Source of the DNA: Mycolicibacterium goodii
GTDB taxonomy: Bacteria > Actinomycetota > Actinomycetes > Mycobacteriales > Mycobacteriaceae
Assembly: GCF_022370755.2 (NCBI RefSeq)
Contig: NZ_CP092364.2
Location: 2,170,001-2,234,000, forward strand
Reading direction: 5' to 3'
DNA: 64,000 nt
Below are positions 25,153-33,765 of the stretch, in pieces. Position numbers and translations under genes: made by a program. How positions within the stretch are numbered: the first letter of the stretch is position 1; each line of letters opens with the position of its first letter. A model generated the notes under the pieces. The model saw only the letters and a list, made by a program, of their open reading frames with translations, did no database searches and had not been told where the DNA came from.

Positions 25153-25923
25153 ATGACGGTCTTGATCGAAGACCCGCTGATCGCGGGTATGGCCATCAAG
25201 CGGACCCTGCCGCTGCACGAGTCCAGCCGGCGTCTGCGTGAGCTGTACCCCGAATGTCCGCGGGTCTACGGTGTGGCCGTCATGGGGGACCTGTCGCGCC
25301 GACGGTGGTGGCCGCTGGCCGAGGCGCTGACCGCCGACCGGTTGCGGACGATGTTCGACGCCGGGATCGCCGAGACCGACAACCGTCCCGCGGTGGCCCA
25401 GCAACTGGCCACGACACTTGCCCACGTGGTGATCGGCCGGGTGATCCCCCTGCTGGTGCTGGAGGGGCGCGCATGGGACACCGGTCTGGAGAACCTCTGG
25501 GTGCACGTCGACTCCGAAGGCGCCATCGACTGGGTCGGCGTCGTCGATCCGACCGTGCGGGCGCTGCCGTCCGACCCCTACTTCTCCGACGGTGCCCGTC
25601 GCATCGCGGACACCGCCTCAGGCGGCATCGTCGCGCTTCCCGGTGAGGCCGCACTGACCACGTGGGTGGCCCACCGGAGCCACCGTGCGCTCGAGCCGTT
25701 GTTCGATCGGCTCGCCGAGGTCAGCGCGGGGGCCATCTCGACCACCGCGATGTGGCACATGGTGGGTGGCGCCGTGGTCGGTGCGGCCACCCAGATTCCG
25801 TTGCTGGCCGGGTGCAGCGAGGTCGAGAGCATGCGTCGCGGTCAGGCGGTTCTGGACGCGCTCGTCGGCTTCGGTCTGCCGGTTCGCGGCGAAAGTCGCG
25901 CGGGGAAGGTCTTGCTTAATTAG
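25153..25923 (+). CDS. IdeR-controlled protein, probable FhuF/IucA-C-terminal-like iron-siderophore protein
   Basis: This 256-residue cytoplasmic protein contains a block reading VIGRVIPLLVLEGRAWDTGLENLWVHVD in sections, followed by IDWVGVVDPTVRALPSDPY. That resembles the fold shared by ferric-siderophore reductases (FhuF) and the C-terminal part of IucA/IucC synthetases. The FhuF 2Fe-2S cysteine cluster is absent: only two scattered cysteines are seen. ATG 25153 follows GGAGG closely and lies after the IdeR box; the frame continues upstream to 25006 only as an artefact through the box. It has no counterpart between Rv1846c and Rv1847, so it is an insertion relative to M. tuberculosis. A role in iron release from siderophores is inference. 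Confidence 0.65.
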   Translation: MTVLIEDPLIAGMAIKRTLPLHESSRRLRELYPECPRVYGVAVMGDLSRRRWWPLAEALTADRLRTMFDAGIAETDNRPAVAQQLATTLAHVVIGRVIPLLVLEGRAWDTGLENLWVHVDSEGAIDWVGVVDPTVRALPSDPYFSDGARRIADTASGGIVALPGEAALTTWVAHRSHRALEPLFDRLAEVSAGAISTTAMWHMVGGAVVGAATQIPLLAGCSEVESMRRGQAVLDALVGFGLPVRGESRAGKVLLN

Positions 25924-25941
25924 GGAAGCCTTGCCTATTAT
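25912..25941 (+). promoter_or_regulatory. promoter with overlapping IdeR-type box for the small RNA
   Basis: TTGCTT (25912-25917) and TATTAT (25936-25941) form a -35/-10 pair with an 18-nt spacer. Between and over them, 25920-25938 (TTAGGGAAGCCTTGCCTAT) matches about 13 of 19 IdeR consensus positions. The box overlaps the stop codon of the upstream gene. The predicted start is near 25948. IdeR binding here would block the promoter directly. Confidence 0.75.
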
Positions 25942-25947
25942 CAATGC

Positions 25948-26045
25948 ATCGAGCTAACGGACCGCGCCGGAGTCCTGAGGGCTGCAGAGACCCCCGGTCC
26001 ACTCGAAGGGCGGGTCCCGCGTCAAGCGGGACCCGCCCGCATCTT
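25948..26045 (+). ncRNA. mrsI: iron-regulated small RNA, probable MrsI
   Basis: A promoter with an IdeR-type box drives about 95 nt that contain no gene and end in a strong intrinsic hairpin. The first stem can form between GGACCG (25959-25964) and CGGTCC (25995-26000), leaving a 30-nt region with an exposed loop. The second is a perfect 13-bp stem (26008-26020 and 26026-26038) with loop GTCAA and a trailing CTTT. MrsI (ncRv11846 in M. tuberculosis) lies at exactly this position, upstream of the Rv1847 homologue. It was described as an iron-sparing sRNA induced by iron starvation that represses non-essential iron proteins. Identity rests on synteny, promoter and structure. Confidence 0.82.
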
Positions 26046-26075
26046 TGTGGGCGTCGTCGGTGTAGACACAAGGCT

Positions 26076-26480
26076 GTGACGACAGATGTGAATGCCGGGC
26101 TCGGCAAGGGCTTCGACTCCGAAATCGGGCTCAAGTATCTGGAACTCGGACCCGACGGCGGTCGCGCGCAACTGACCGTCACCGACGCGCTGCTCCAGCC
26201 GTGGGGCATCGTGCACGGAGGCGTCTACTGCTCCATCGTGGAGAGCCTCGCGAGCGTGTCGGGTCATATCTGGTTGTCGGAGAACGGCGGTGGCACGGTC
26301 GTCGGAGTCAACAACAACACCGACTTCCTCCGTGCGATCGGGTCCGGCACGGTCACCGCGGTGTCGACGCCGATCCACCGGGGACGCCGCCAGCAGCTGT
26401 GGCTGATCACCATCACCGACGAGAACGACCGCACGGTGGCGCGCGGGCAGGTCCGCCTGCAGAACATGCCCGCCGACTAG
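26076..26480 (+). CDS. hotdog-fold thioesterase (PaaI-like, Rv1847 type)
   Basis: This 134-residue single hotdog-domain protein carries the typical HGG motif (QPWGIVHGGVYCSIVESLAS), and then GGGTVVGVNNNTDFLRAIGSGTVTA. Family members hydrolyse aryl- or acyl-CoA thioesters as dimers or tetramers in the cytoplasm; the substrate is unknown here. GTG 26076 gives the conserved start, with AAGG only a few nt upstream. The sRNA terminator lies immediately before, so expression requires either its own start or read-through. ureA follows after 79 nt. Confidence 0.88.
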   Translation: MTTDVNAGLGKGFDSEIGLKYLELGPDGGRAQLTVTDALLQPWGIVHGGVYCSIVESLASVSGHIWLSENGGGTVVGVNNNTDFLRAIGSGTVTAVSTPIHRGRRQQLWLITITDENDRTVARGQVRLQNMPAD

Positions 26481-26559
26481 CCCACACGCCAACGGGTGTG
26501 AGATCGCCCTCGCCTGCGTGCGCTGCTGAACGGCGCGGGTCATGGCAATATCGCCCACT

Positions 26560-26862
26560 ATGCGCCTGAGCCCGCATGAACAGGATCGACTGCTGATCTC
26601 GTATGCCGCCGAACTGGCCCGCCGCAGGCAGGCCAGAGGGCTGCGACTCAACCATCCGGAAGCCGTCGCGGTGATCACCGATCATCTGCTGGAAGGCGCG
26701 CGCGACGGCCGCACCGTCGCCGAGCTGATGGTCAGCGGACGCAGCGTGCTGACGCGCGACGAGGTCATGGACGGTGTGCCGGAGATGCTCAACGACGTGC
26801 AGGTCGAGGCCACGTTCCCGGACGGCACCAAGCTCGTCACCGTCCACCAGCCGATCGCCTGA
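26560..26862 (+). CDS. ureA: urease subunit gamma
   Basis: This 100-residue gamma subunit of the nickel urease hydrolyses urea to ammonia and carbon dioxide as part of the UreABC trimer. The protein begins [13 protein letters not shown] and contains [21 protein letters not shown] and [18 protein letters not shown], all diagnostic. ATG 26560 is preferred over an in-frame start at 26542 because it gives the conserved N-terminus. It is the first gene of ureABCFGD, which run with overlaps or short gaps to 30911. Confidence 0.97.
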   Translation: MRLSPHEQDRLLISYAAELARRRQARGLRLNHPEAVAVITDHLLEGARDGRTVAELMVSGRSVLTRDEVMDGVPEMLNDVQVEATFPDGTKLVTVHQPIA

Positions 26863-26871
26863 GGTGCCGTG

Positions 26872-27204
26872 ATGACGACGCGAGAACCGTCGGTGGTGCC
26901 CGGCGAGATCATCTACGGTGACGGCCACATCCAACTCAACGCCGGCGCACCACGAGTCACGCTCGACGTGGTCAACACCGGTGACCGTCCGGTGCAGGTC
27001 GGTAGCCATGTGCACCTGCCGCAGGCGAACTCTGCGCTGGAGTTCGACCGCGCGGCCGCGCACGGTCACCGCCTCGACATCCCCGCGGGTACCGCGGTGC
27101 GTTTCGAACCCGGTGTGGCGCAGCGCGTCTCGCTCGTGCCGTTGAGCGGGGCACGTGAAGTGCACGGGCTGTCGCTGAATCCCCCCGGGAGGCTGGACGC
27201 ATGA
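26872..27204 (+). CDS. ureB: urease subunit beta
   Basis: This 110-residue beta subunit has [18 protein letters not shown] and [16 protein letters not shown], followed by the [12 protein letters not shown] segment of the family. ATG 26872 is 7 nt after GAGG; GTG 26869 directly before it is possible. The 3' end overlaps ureC (ATGA), implying coupled translation of the two structural subunits. Confidence 0.96.
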   Translation: MTTREPSVVPGEIIYGDGHIQLNAGAPRVTLDVVNTGDRPVQVGSHVHLPQANSALEFDRAAAHGHRLDIPAGTAVRFEPGVAQRVSLVPLSGAREVHGLSLNPPGRLDA

Positions 27205-28922
27205 CCGAACTGTCCCGCGAGCGGTACGCCGCCCTGTTCGGCCCGACCACAGGTGACCGGATCCGGTTGGCCGACACCGACCTGCTGGTCGAGATCACAG
27301 AGGACCGCAGCGGGGGCCCCGGGCGGGCCGGTGACGAGGCCGTGTTCGGCGGCGGCAAGGTGCTGCGCGAGTCGATGGGTCAGTCCAGGGTCACGCGTGC
27401 CGACGGCGCCCCGGACACCGTGATCACCGGGGCCGTGATCATCGACCACTGGGGAGTGATCAAGGCCGACATCGGGATTCGCGACGGTCGCATCACCGCG
27501 ATCGGAAAGGCCGGCAACCCGGAGGTGATGTCGGGCGTGCACCCGGACCTGGTCGTCGGCCCGTCCACCGAGATCATCGCGGGCAACGGCCGCATCGTCA
27601 CCGCAGGCGCCATCGACTGCCACGTCCACCTCATCTGTCCGCAGATCATGGAGGAGGCGCTCGGCGGCGGCATCACGACGATCGTCGCCGGTGGCACCGG
27701 CCCGGCCGAGGGCAGCAAGGCCACCACGGTGACACCCGGCGCCTGGCATCTGGCCCGGATCCTGGAATCGCTCGACCACTGGCCGCTCAACGTCGCGCTG
27801 CTCGGCAAGGGCAACACGGTGTCCGCCGAGGCCATGTGGGAGCAGTTGCGTGGCGGCGCAGCGGGTTTCAAGCTGCACGAGGACTGGGGCACCACCCCGG
27901 CCGCGATCGACGCCTGCCTGACCGTCGCCGAGGCCGCGGGGGTGCAGGCCAACATCCACACCGACACCCTCAACGAGATGGGCTTCGTCGAGGACACGCT
28001 CGCCGCGATCCGCGGGCGGTCGATCCACGCCTACCACACCGAGGGCGCCGGCGGCGGGCACGCACCGGACATCATCACCGTGGCCGGTGAACCCAACGTG
28101 CTGCCGAGTTCGACAAACCCGACGCGTCCACACACGGTCAACACGCTCGACGAACACCTCGACATGCTGATGGTGTGCCACCACCTCAAACCCAGCGTGC
28201 CCGAGGATCTGGCGTTCGCCGAGAGCCGCATCCGGCCGTCGACGATCGCCGCCGAGGATCTGCTGCACGACATCGGGGCGATCTCGATGATCGGCTCCGA
28301 CGCCCAGGCGATGGGACGCATCGGCGAGGTGGTGCTGCGCACGTGGCAGACCGCGCACGTCATGAAGAGACGCAGGGGAGCGCTCCGCGGCGACGGAGCG
28401 GCCGACAACAACCGCGTGCGGCGCTACGTCGCGAAGTACACCATCTGCCCGGCGGTGGCGCACGGACTCGACGACGAGATCGGTTCGGTCGAGGTGGGCA
28501 AGCTCGCCGACCTGGTGCTGTGGGAACCGGCGTTCTTCGGGGTCCGCCCGCACGCGGTGATCAAGGGCGGCATGATCGCGTGGGCCGCGATGGGGGACGC
28601 CAACGCATCGATCCCCACCCCGCAACCCGTGCTGCCCCGTCCCATGTTCGGCGCCGCCCCGGCGTCCGCCGCCGCGACCTCCCTGCATTTCGTGGCGCCG
28701 CAGGCGATCGAGGACGGCCTGGCCGATCGCATCGACATACGCCGAAAGCTCGCCGGGGTCAAGAACGTTCGCGGTATCGGCAAGGCGCAGATGCCGCTCA
28801 ACGATGCGCTGCCGGACATCGAGGTCGATCCCGACACCTTCACGGTGCGCATAGACGGTGAGGTGTGGGAGGAACAGCCCGCCGCCGAGCTACCCATGGC
28901 GCAGCGGTACTTCCTGTTCTGA
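27201..28922 (+). CDS. ureC: urease subunit alpha (catalytic)
   Basis: This 573-residue catalytic subunit holds the dinickel centre. Visible ligands are His141 and His143 in DCHVHL, the lysine that is carbamylated (Lys224 in GFKLHEDWG), and histidines in NIHTDTLNE and [13 protein letters not shown]. The active-site flap cysteine is in [19 protein letters not shown] and the conserved aspartate in [13 protein letters not shown]. Length is normal for the family. Maturation requires the UreF, UreG and UreD proteins encoded next; no ureE is present in the cluster, as in M. tuberculosis. Confidence 0.98.
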   Translation: MTELSRERYAALFGPTTGDRIRLADTDLLVEITEDRSGGPGRAGDEAVFGGGKVLRESMGQSRVTRADGAPDTVITGAVIIDHWGVIKADIGIRDGRITAIGKAGNPEVMSGVHPDLVVGPSTEIIAGNGRIVTAGAIDCHVHLICPQIMEEALGGGITTIVAGGTGPAEGSKATTVTPGAWHLARILESLDHWPLNVALLGKGNTVSAEAMWEQLRGGAAGFKLHEDWGTTPAAIDACLTVAEAAGVQANIHTDTLNEMGFVEDTLAAIRGRSIHAYHTEGAGGGHAPDIITVAGEPNVLPSSTNPTRPHTVNTLDEHLDMLMVCHHLKPSVPEDLAFAESRIRPSTIAAEDLLHDIGAISMIGSDAQAMGRIGEVVLRTWQTAHVMKRRRGALRGDGAADNNRVRRYVAKYTICPAVAHGLDDEIGSVEVGKLADLVLWEPAFFGVRPHAVIKGGMIAWAAMGDANASIPTPQPVLPRPMFGAAPASAAATSLHFVAPQAIEDGLADRIDIRRKLAGVKNVRGIGKAQMPLNDALPDIEVDPDTFTVRIDGEVWEEQPAAELPMAQRYFLF

Positions 28923-29557
28923 TGACCGGCCTGACAACGCTTCTCACCCTGGCCGACTCCCGGTTGCCGACCGGGGGACACGTGCACTCCGGTGGGGTGG
29001 AGGAGGCCGTGACCAGCGGGCTGCTCACGGATCTGTCGACGTTGCGCGCCTATCTGGTGCGGCGCATCAGAAGTCACGGTCTCGTCGCGGCGTCGCTCGC
29101 GGTCGCGGTGCATGACGGCACGCTGACCCCTGAGGTCGCCGACGCCGAAACCGATGCCCGCACACCGTCCCCGGCGACCCGCGACGCGTCCCGCGCCCAG
29201 GGGCGCGGTCTGCTCCGGTTGGCCAGGCGGGTCTGGCCGGACGGCCCCTGGCAGACACTCGGGACCCGCCCGCACCTGGCGGTCGCGGCGGGTGCGGTCG
29301 GCGCGGTGAGCGGCCTCGACCCCTTGCAGACCGCGCTGTCTGTCGTCTACACCACGATGACCGGGTCCGCGACCGCAGCGCAGCGACTGCTTGCGCTCGA
29401 TCCCGGCGACGTCGCCGCGGTGACCTTCGAGTTGGCGACGGTGTGCGATGCCGTTGCCGCCCAGGCCACCACGGGTCTCGCCGATCTGTCCGATCCCTTG
29501 CTGGACGTACTCGCCGAACGCCACGCCGAGCGTGACCGTCCGCTGTTCGTCTCCTGA
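28922..29557 (+). CDS. ureF: urease accessory protein UreF
   Basis: UreF is part of the UreD-UreF-UreG nickel-insertion complex and acts with UreG GTPase. The 211-residue helical protein begins [27 protein letters not shown], matching the UreF N-terminus. It continues with [22 protein letters not shown] 28922 shares a base with the ureC stop (TGATG), indicating coupled translation. Sequence is divergent, as usual for UreF, but the position is decisive. Confidence 0.92.
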   Translation: MTGLTTLLTLADSRLPTGGHVHSGGVEEAVTSGLLTDLSTLRAYLVRRIRSHGLVAASLAVAVHDGTLTPEVADAETDARTPSPATRDASRAQGRGLLRLARRVWPDGPWQTLGTRPHLAVAAGAVGAVSGLDPLQTALSVVYTTMTGSATAAQRLLALDPGDVAAVTFELATVCDAVAAQATTGLADLSDPLLDVLAERHAERDRPLFVS

Positions 29558-29586
29558 TTCCCTGCCCACATCTCGAAAGGCACACC

Positions 29587-30273
29587 ATGCCACCGCATTT
29601 CCTCGACGGCGAACCCCACACCCACAACGATCGGCCCAAGCGGGTCCGGGAACCGGGAGAGCCCCTGCGCATCGGGATCGGAGGCCCGGTCGGCTCGGGC
29701 AAGACCGCGTTGGTGGCCGCGCTGTGCCGGCAGTTGCGCGACGAACTGTCGCTGGCGGTGCTCACCAACGACATCTACACCACCGAGGACGCGGACTTCC
29801 TGCGGCGCAATGCGGTGCTGCCTGACGAGCGGATCGCGGCCGTGCAGACCGGCGGCTGCCCCCACACCGCGATCCGCGACGACATCACCGCCAACCTCGA
29901 CGCGATCGACGACCTGATCGAGTCGAATCCGGCGCTCGACCTCATCCTGGTCGAGTCCGGCGGTGACAACCTCACGGCGACGTTCTCCTCGGGATTGGTC
30001 GACGTGCAGATCTTCGTCGTCGACGTCGCCGGTGGCGACAAGGTGCCGCGTAAGGGCGGTCCGGGTGTGACGTTCTCGGATCTGTTGGTGGTCAACAAGA
30101 CCGATCTGGCACCGCTGGTTGGCGCCGACCTGGACGTGATGCGCCGTGACGCGGCGAAGGTGCGGCAGGACCGGCCCACCGCGCTGATCTCGCTGACCGA
30201 GGATCCGACCGCAGGGCCGGTGCTCTCCTGGGTGCGCGAACAGTTGCGGTTTGCCGCGGCGCAGCCGGGGTGA
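29587..30273 (+). CDS. ureG: urease accessory GTPase UreG
   Basis: UreG is the SIMIBI-class GTPase that delivers nickel to apo-urease. The 228-residue protein has P-loop [11 protein letters not shown], the metal-binding CPH motif in [24 protein letters not shown], and the nucleotide base motif VVNKTDLA. The N-terminal extension contains several histidines ([13 protein letters not shown]), which may bind nickel. The gap after ureF is 29 nt. ureD starts inside its stop codon region. Confidence 0.96.
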   Translation: MPPHFLDGEPHTHNDRPKRVREPGEPLRIGIGGPVGSGKTALVAALCRQLRDELSLAVLTNDIYTTEDADFLRRNAVLPDERIAAVQTGGCPHTAIRDDITANLDAIDDLIESNPALDLILVESGGDNLTATFSSGLVDVQIFVVDVAGGDKVPRKGGPGVTFSDLLVVNKTDLAPLVGADLDVMRRDAAKVRQDRPTALISLTEDPTAGPVLSWVREQLRFAAAQPG

Positions 30274-30911
30274 TGCACTCGCACATTCTCGTGGTGGCGG
30301 GGCCGGGGCGGCCGCCGCGGATCGAGGCGAAAGGTGGACTCGCAGGTCGCCGCACGCGGCCGGACACCGTGCACCTGGTGTCGACGGCCGCCACGCCGCT
30401 GGGCGGGGACACCCTGCGGGTGCGGGTCATCGTGGAGGCCGGTGCCCGGCTACGCCTCCGCACGGTCGCGGCGACGCTGGTGCTGCCCGGTGCGCAAACC
30501 ACACAGTCCGAAGCCCATTGGGACATCGAGGCCGCCGGTGAACTCGATGTGGACCCCCGGCCGACGGTGGTGGCAGGTGGTTCGGCACACCGCACCGAAA
30601 CCCGGTTGCGGTTCGATGATTCCGCGCGCGTCCGCATCCGGGAACAGATCCAGATCGGCAGAACCGGTGAGACGTCCGGCTTCTGGTCCGGATCGCTGCA
30701 CGCCGACCTGGGCGGCACACCGCTGCTGCGCCACCGCATCGAGCTGGGCGCAGGCGCGCTCGGCGACGACGAGCTCGCCGCGCCCCGCGCCTGCATCAGC
30801 GAACTACGCTATCCGGAACCGTCTTTCGATGCGCCGGGACAACTCGTGCTGAGTCTAGCGCGCGGCGGCAGCCTGGCCACCTGGCAGGGTGACCGGCTGC
30901 CGGCCGACTGA
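30270..30911 (+). CDS. ureD: urease accessory protein UreD
   Basis: This 213-residue scaffold protein binds apo-urease and UreF for nickel activation. It is recognised by [29 protein letters not shown] and the [16 protein letters not shown] block. It is shorter than most UreD proteins but similar in length to the M. tuberculosis one. GTG 30270 overlaps ureG by 4 nt; ATG 30273 is an alternative. It is the last urease gene and ends 40 bp from a convergent histidine kinase gene. Confidence 0.92.
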   Translation: MMHSHILVVAGPGRPPRIEAKGGLAGRRTRPDTVHLVSTAATPLGGDTLRVRVIVEAGARLRLRTVAATLVLPGAQTTQSEAHWDIEAAGELDVDPRPTVVAGGSAHRTETRLRFDDSARVRIREQIQIGRTGETSGFWSGSLHADLGGTPLLRHRIELGAGALGDDELAAPRACISELRYPEPSFDAPGQLVLSLARGGSLATWQGDRLPAD

Positions 30912-30951
30912 CCGAGACCGTCAGGCCGAAAACGGCTGGCCGGCGGGCGGC

Positions 30952-32055
30952 TTACGCCCGAGCGGGTAGTTCCACCGTGACGCACAGTCCTCCGCCGGGC
31001 CGGGGCTCGAGGGTGAGGGTGCCGTCGTGTGCTTGCGTGATGCTGTTGACGATCGCCAGGCCGAGACCGACGCCGTCATGGTCGGTGTGGATGCGTTCGG
31101 CACCCCTCTGAAACGGCACCACGAGAGTCGAAACCAATTGTGGGGACAGCATTTCGCCGGTGTTCTCGACAGTCAGCGCCACGCTGTCGGCGCGGATGCC
31201 GGTAGTGACCCATGCGGCGCCGCACTGAGGAAGGTTATGCACGATCGCGTTGTGCAACAGGTTCGTCACCAGTTGCAGGAGGAGCGCGGGTGACCCGGTG
31301 GTGAGAGCCAAGTCGCCGGAGGTCTCGAGGGTGACGCCATGCCGTTCGGCAAGAGGCAACAGCGTTTCCGCGGCTTCTTCGGCGATGAGCGATAGGTCGA
31401 CAGACTCTTGGGCGAAGGACCGTTGATCCGCGCGGCTGAGTAGCAAGAGCGCTTCGGTGAGGTCGATTGCCCGGGTGTTGACGACGTGGAGGCGTTCGAT
31501 CAGTTCACCGGTGTCACGAGTGCGTTCGTGACGAGCCACGTCGAGCAGCGTCTGCGTGATCGCCAGCGGTGTGCGCAGTTCGTGAGAGGCGTTGGCGGCG
31601 AACCGCTGTTGCTCGATGACGTGCGCTTCGAGCCGTTCGAGCATGGTGTCGAAGGCGTCGGCAAGTTCGCGTAACTCATCTCTGCGTCCGGGCAACCGGA
31701 TACGTTGCGAGAGTGAGCCTTTCGAGGCCAGACGGGTCGCAGCAGTGATGCGCGTCAGGGGCGCGAGCATCCGGCCGGCCAACAGCCACCCGCCCACGAG
31801 ACCGAACACGAGCAGAAACGCCATCACGGCGGCGGCTCTCGGCGCGAAAACGTGCAGAAGCCTGGACCGGATGGGAAAGACATCATTCGGGAACTCGATG
31901 TCAGTACTGCCCGGGATGATCATCATCCGGTCCGGTACGTACCGCAGCAGAAACACCCACACGGCGGCGAGCAGCAAGGCGCCGGCGAGCATGAGGAACC
32001 CGGCGTAGCTCAGAGTGAGTTTGAGGCGGAGACTCACTCCTGGGGCTCTATCCAC
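30952..32055 (-). CDS. sensor histidine kinase
   Basis: This 367-residue membrane kinase has two helices (about 14-37 and 73-94) flanking a short extracytoplasmic loop of about 35 residues. A HAMP linker (95-147) and a HisKA domain follow, with the phosphorylated His158 in NASHELRTPLA. The HATPase_c domain has N-box LLHNAIVHN and G-box DHDGVGLGLAI. GTG 32055 overlaps the response regulator stop by 8 nt; the frame upstream of this is a shadow of the regulator gene. The small sensor loop suggests detection of a membrane or envelope signal. It forms an operon with the OmpR-type regulator. Confidence 0.92.
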   Translation of the reverse strand: MDRAPGVSLRLKLTLSYAGFLMLAGALLLAAVWVFLLRYVPDRMMIIPGSTDIEFPNDVFPIRSRLLHVFAPRAAAVMAFLLVFGLVGGWLLAGRMLAPLTRITAATRLASKGSLSQRIRLPGRRDELRELADAFDTMLERLEAHVIEQQRFAANASHELRTPLAITQTLLDVARHERTRDTGELIERLHVVNTRAIDLTEALLLLSRADQRSFAQESVDLSLIAEEAAETLLPLAERHGVTLETSGDLALTTGSPALLLQLVTNLLHNAIVHNLPQCGAAWVTTGIRADSVALTVENTGEMLSPQLVSTLVVPFQRGAERIHTDHDGVGLGLAIVNSITQAHDGTLTLEPRPGGGLCVTVELPARA

Positions 32056-32740
32056 GGTCGGCTCCTTCGCGTCCGTTTCCGGCGGTGTCGATGCGGTACC
32101 CGACACCGGGCACGGTTGCGATGATCCATGGCTCGCCGAGGCGTTTGCGCAACGCGGAAACGGTGATGCGCACAGCGTTGGTGAACGGGTCCGCGTTCTC
32201 ATCCCACGCCCGCTCCAGGAGCTCCTCGGCGCTGACCACACCACCGTCGGCGGCGACAAGAACCTCGAGCACCGCGAACTGTTTTCGGGTGAGCGCGACG
32301 TAACGGCCATCGCGATAGACCTCGCGGCGGAACGGATCGACCCGCAGTCCCGCGACCTCCCGCACCGGCGGTCTGCTCTGCGCGCGCCTGCGGTCGAGTG
32401 CCCGAAGCCGCAGCACGAGCTCACGCAGGTCGAACGGCTTGGTCAGGTAGTCGTCGGCGCCAAGCCCGAACCCCGAAGCCTTGTCATCGAGCCGGTCCGC
32501 GGCGGTCAGCATCAGGATCGGCGTGCCGCTACCCGAGGCGACGATGCGTTCGGCGATCTCGTCGCCAGAGGGGCCGGGAATGTCGCGATCGAGGACGGCG
32601 ATGTCGTAGGAATTGATGCTCAACAACTCCAGCGCGGTGTCCCCGTCACCGGCGATGTCGGCGGCGATCGCCTCCAGGCGAAGGCCATCGCGGATAGCGG
32701 TTGCCATGTAGGGCTCATCCTCGACCACCAGCACACGCAT
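32048..32740 (-). CDS. OmpR-family response regulator
   Basis: This 230-residue regulator has a receiver domain with acidic pocket Glu8/Asp9, phospho-acceptor Asp51 (IAVLDRDIPG), Thr79 and Lys101 (YLTKPF). The winged-helix DNA-binding domain occupies about residues 130-220 (LTRKQFAVLEVLVAADGGVVS, VRITVSALRKRLG, VPGVGYRI). It is cotranscribed with the kinase and divergent from a secreted-protein gene 78 bp away, which is its most likely first target. The system is not one of the well-known mycobacterial pairs that I can name. Confidence 0.93.
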   Translation of the reverse strand: MRVLVVEDEPYMATAIRDGLRLEAIAADIAGDGDTALELLSINSYDIAVLDRDIPGPSGDEIAERIVASGSGTPILMLTAADRLDDKASGFGLGADDYLTKPFDLRELVLRLRALDRRRAQSRPPVREVAGLRVDPFRREVYRDGRYVALTRKQFAVLEVLVAADGGVVSAEELLERAWDENADPFTNAVRITVSALRKRLGEPWIIATVPGVGYRIDTAGNGREGADRG

Positions 32741-32818
32741 CCTCTCAACCTACGAGCCACCGGATATCGTCGGCATATCGAAAATCGCATACGCGCTGAC
32801 AACATCACCGGGCGTTGA

Positions 32819-33358
32819 GTGGTGGCCATGACAAAACGCAACTCAGCACACACTCGCCGACCGCTCGTCACCCTCGCCCTGACCGCCTTGATCAGCTCGG
32901 CTGGTTTGGCCATCGCCGGCCAGGCTGTCGCTGACCCTGACGGTCAAGAACAGGCAGTGAAGTACTCCGAGTGCATGCGGGCCAACGGCGTCGCGGACTT
33001 CCCGAATCCGAACGCAGACGGCGCGATCCACTACGGCGGAATCTCGGTGTCAAAGGCGACGTGGGAGAACGCCGTCGGTGCGTGTGCGAATCTGCAGCCG
33101 CCGGGCTGGTCGACCCACGCACAACGCACTCCTGCACAACAGGACGCCGCGCTCAAATTCGCTCAATGCGTGCGCGACAACGGGGTGCCGGACTTTCCTG
33201 ACCCGGCTACTGCACGTGACCCCCTCATCGACACCTCGAAGATGCGCGGCGATGTCAGCGCCCGCAGCATCCCCGAGCTTCAACCGGCGGTGGAGGCCTG
33301 CCACAGCTTCTTCACGGCCGCCCTGCCAGGGCCACTGGGAACCGGACAGCCGGGCTGA
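32819..33358 (+). CDS. secreted protein with internally duplicated NGVxDFPxP motif
   Basis: This 179-residue protein has a signal peptide of about 38 residues (basic start, hydrophobic ALTALISSAGLAIAG, cleavage after VADP-type sequence). The mature part contains two copies of a motif: KYSECMRANGVADFPNPN and KFAQCVRDNGVPDFPDP, about 72 residues apart. Each is followed by a further cysteine (GACANL and EACHSF), so two disulfides are likely. GTG 32819 or ATG 32828 could start it. Similar secreted proteins often sit beside two-component systems and efflux ABC genes in actinomycetes. Divergence from the regulator suggests that it belongs to that regulon. Function is unknown. Confidence 0.75.
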   Translation: MVAMTKRNSAHTRRPLVTLALTALISSAGLAIAGQAVADPDGQEQAVKYSECMRANGVADFPNPNADGAIHYGGISVSKATWENAVGACANLQPPGWSTHAQRTPAQQDAALKFAQCVRDNGVPDFPDPATARDPLIDTSKMRGDVSARSIPELQPAVEACHSFFTAALPGPLGTGQPG

Positions 33359-33379
33359 CGAAGGCCCATGCCGCGCAAC

Positions 33380-33417
33380 GGCCATGCCGGTAGCGATCAG
33401 TCGCTGCCGGCATGGCC
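33380..33417. terminator. long hairpin after the secreted-protein gene
   Basis: A 17-bp inverted repeat (33380-33396 and 33401-33417, one G-T pair) with a TCAG loop begins 22 nt after the stop codon. It has no T-tract. It may terminate the gene, or it may be the edge of the transposase remnant that starts here. Confidence 0.55.
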
Positions 33418-33429
33418 GCCGTGGTCGTG

Positions 33430-33765
33430 CGTGCGGCCATCGCGGTTCATGGCCCATACATGGACTACTGCTCGCCCTCGGCCATGTGGTGGGAACAACT
33501 CCACCAACTGGCGTGCTCAGCGTGGCAGCTCAAACGCCGATTCATCAAACCCGGCAGGCCCTGGACCAACGGCGAAGCAGAACGCTTCAACCGAACCTCG
33601 CTCACCGAGTGGGCCCACGTCCGCCCGTGGATCTCAAACAGCTTGCGCGCACGAGGCGTTGACCGATTCCTGCACCGCCACAACACTTACCGCGGCCCCA
33701 CCGCACTCGGCGGCCGGCCACCCACCGGCCGCGCACCTGACCTCTCGGGTGATACGGCTAGGACG
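33430..33765 (+). pseudogene. IS481-type transposase remnant (C-terminal integrase core)
   Basis: Only the last third of a DDE transposase remains. The segment IKPGRPWTNGEAERFNRTS holds the final catalytic glutamate, then SLTEWAHVRPW and DRFLHRHNTYRGPTALGGRPP, all typical of IS481-family ends. No start, N-terminal helix-turn-helix or first two catalytic aspartates are present. No matching terminal inverted repeat was identified. The remnant abuts the 3' end of ndh on the other strand, and its open frame runs on into ndh as a shadow. Confidence 0.8.

Noticed and set aside
32056..32424. N-terminal extension of the histidine kinase
   Set aside because: It is the opposite frame of the response regulator gene and has no domain. 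The kinase starts at GTG 32055.
33430..33765. Functional transposase gene
   Set aside because: Only the last catalytic glutamate region is present; the helix-turn-helix and the two catalytic aspartates are missing, so it is a remnant.
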